Shown here piece after piece: positions 59,601-62,600 of a stretch of 64,000 bases of DNA. The notes beneath the pieces were generated by a model. It was not told where the DNA came from. It saw nothing but the letters and a program-made list of their open reading frames with translations, and did not search any database. The stretch comes from Enoplolaimus lenunculus (lineage: Eukaryota; Nematoda; Enoplea; Enoplida; Thoracostomopsidae). The position numbers and the translations under genes are program-made. The stretch spans positions 149,077-213,076 of the forward strand of contig JASANG010002898.1 of the NCBI GenBank assembly GCA_030248215.1. Direction: 5' to 3'. Position 1 is the stretch's first letter; every line of letters begins with the position of its first letter.

Positions 59601-62600
59601 AAAGTTTAAACAAAATGAATTGAACGAACGATTCTTAACGCAAATTTAAATTCACAAATAATAATTTAAAGTTCAGCATCTAATATAGGCTGAATGCAGT
59701 TTTTACAAACACTGGCGTGCTATACTTTGACAAGATGCCTGCTTTTGGCCGACACCCAATAAGAAGAAATATCTTAACCGAAATGTTCGCAATGAATCAA
59801 GAGGATTTTGCGGTAGAGTTACCACCAGAAAGTTTTAGAATTCCGCGCAAATCTTCACGATGACCTATAAAACTTGTTGTGGTCAACCAAAATCTTCTAA
59901 AACATATAAACGATTACCTTTTTCATCCGCACGCCCTTCGGAAGTTCCGTCGCCACTTGGGATTTCGGGTAAACTGGGCAAATACGATCCGTTCATGAGT
60001 CGATGCTCAACTCCAACGAGTTGCTCATACGATGAGTCGTCGCAACAATCTTGTTCGTACACGACAATCGGATGTACAACTTTCGCCGTGGAATCTTTTG
60101 GCGGCGGAAGCGTGTTTGATCGTGGAATTGACGGCCGTCGTGGATCCAGTCCGCCGCTGCCGCCACTTCCACGACCACTAAACCCGACCTGATACGTCCC
60201 ACCGTTGCCCCCAGCGGCCTGTTGAACGCGGACTCCACGCGCGCTTCCTTGATGTCCACCGCCAATATCGCTTACAAGTTGACGTATGTAGCCTGCCAGA
60301 GTACCCCCAGCTGCTGTGCCTCCGGCTGCATCTACAGAAGCCGAACTGCCAGAACCTAAAAAATAATCAGACTGACAGATATTGAAACCAAAATGTTTCA
60401 GTAGCCAAGACACTGAACCTTAGTGTGTTCGCAAATAAAATCTTTTCCGGCTTCAGTGTAAAGCACCCAATGCTCAAAAAAATCACCTGGCGTGCGCATG
60501 TTATTGTTGAAGTTGCATTACAAGATTATTTTAATGAAGTTTTTTTAAAAATTTAATTGAAAATTAAACTTTTCGATTTTTAAAAAAGCGAGAAAGCAAT
60601 CTTTTTAGCTGTATGACATATTACCATTTCGATTACTATGTTAGAAACAAGTTATTTAGCTGAAAGCCAAATTTATGGTCAGCGCGAGTTACGACAAAAA
60701 AGCAGTTCCCGACAGGAGGTAAAAATACCGGAGCCATGGTTTGACAAAATTTGTCTAATCCACAGCCTGAGATGAACCAATTTCAGGCTCTGTTTAACTT
60801 GTGTTAAAGTCGTTGCGTGACCAGTAACCTATTGCGTCTTGTCAAAACAAATTGCACTTGAGCATATTTTTCAAAAAAATTTTGACATTTTAGGCTGTAA
60901 AAATTGTCTGAAATTTACAAACAAACTCGACTATACGGCACAAGTTTCAATAAATAGCCAAGAAATCTGAATGGCGAAATTCCCTGAACATCAGGCAAAT
61001 ACGCTCAGCCGTACCTTGAAAAAAGGCTACTTACAGTACGCTATAGCCTGATAGTTAAGCTATTTTTGCGTACTTCTTCTATAAATGTTTTGTATGATAG
61101 AATTTCATTACATTACGCTACCGTTGAATATTAATAATGTTATTGGGGTTTTTGTGGCCGAGTTTATATCGGTGAAAGTACTGGTATGATTAGTGAGGGT
61201 TAATTTCAGCTCGCTTGGTGTGCGATGTTTTTATAATGCGATAAAACACAGTTTGCCTACTCGCAAGATTTTTACACTAAAGGTTGTTACAATAACGTGC
61301 CCTTTGTGTGCTAAAGTGTGAAAATAAGCTTGTCATCTTTGATCAAAAAAACTGACCATCGCTTACCCACAGGGAGGGCGTAAAACATCGCACAGGGCAT
61401 CGCATCAACGGACGGCGAAAACGGCAGTCTGACCGGAGCAGAGTGACTGACTGGCTGCACGAATGTTCTACACAGTGCATATATGCACACATCCCCGTTT
61501 ATTGAATGGTACTTATCGCGCCAATCAACGAACTAAACGAAACCTTTCGGATTGAAAGCTGTCAGGATGGACAGCAAAAAAATGACGCCATAAATATGAA
61601 CTAAAATTTTTCGGAATCTTTGCACTGCAACATACCTGGTCGCCGTCAAACCCTAATTTGTTATGGAATCATTGCATGAACGAAAAATCTAGTGAACAAT
61701 TTTCGATTACAAGTTGTTTTGTTTTAAAACTCATTCCAGTATGAATCGTTAACACGTATTTGTTTGATTCATTGCCGCGAGCGAAAACAGAGTCACCGCC
61801 CGGCCTGAGGGCGGTGATAAAATAATTGTAGAAAGTTACTGGAACAATTTATTTGTTTTTTAGCTTCGTTTGACACGAACTGTGTTTGTAAAGTCGTAAA
61901 AGAACACACCTTCTGACCATTTCTTGCCGTTCCACGCAAATCGTTTTCTGTTTGAAAATATATTCTGTAAATACTTTGTGAATCGTTTGTTCGTTTGTGG
62001 AGGTTGAGCTTTTGATTGTTTGCGTTGTTCTTAAACGAACACAAATAGATTACTTTGAGGGGCGTAACAGTAGTATAAAATCCTAGACTTGAGCCTCATC
62101 CAATGCAAAAATTTAGTCTACAGCTTAAGCTTACTCTGTTCTGGTACCGCGAAACAATAGATCGTTCGTCACTCAAAGTAACATGGTCTACATATTAATA
62201 GAATGGCTAAATATGTTACTTTATGAAATTGAGACAGAAAACACTATATCAATAATAAATTTGCAAGAAAAAACATTTCATTTTAGAACAAAGACGAACA
62301 ATGGTTATTTTGCCTAGCAAAAAATAGCTGAACCGGTATAATTTGTGAATAAAATGGGAAAAATGTAAAAGTAGTATTTCCGCGAACCGAACAAATATGC
62401 CGGATACTGAACGAAAATTCAGTAAACTTTTTGTCAAAATGTTAATCATATCGTAAAAATCATTCTTGTAGTTTGGTTTCTCAATACATTGGGGGGTTAA
62501 TGAAGTCACCCCCCATCGTACGCAAATTTTCACCCTCTGGCTGAAACGTTTTTCCACCGACAATAATAACCGAATTCTATCGTAAGCTTTATTCACACTT

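Noticed and set aside
59860-60192. Plus-strand 110-codon frame across exon 3
   Set aside because: Shadow of the coding exon on the opposite strand.
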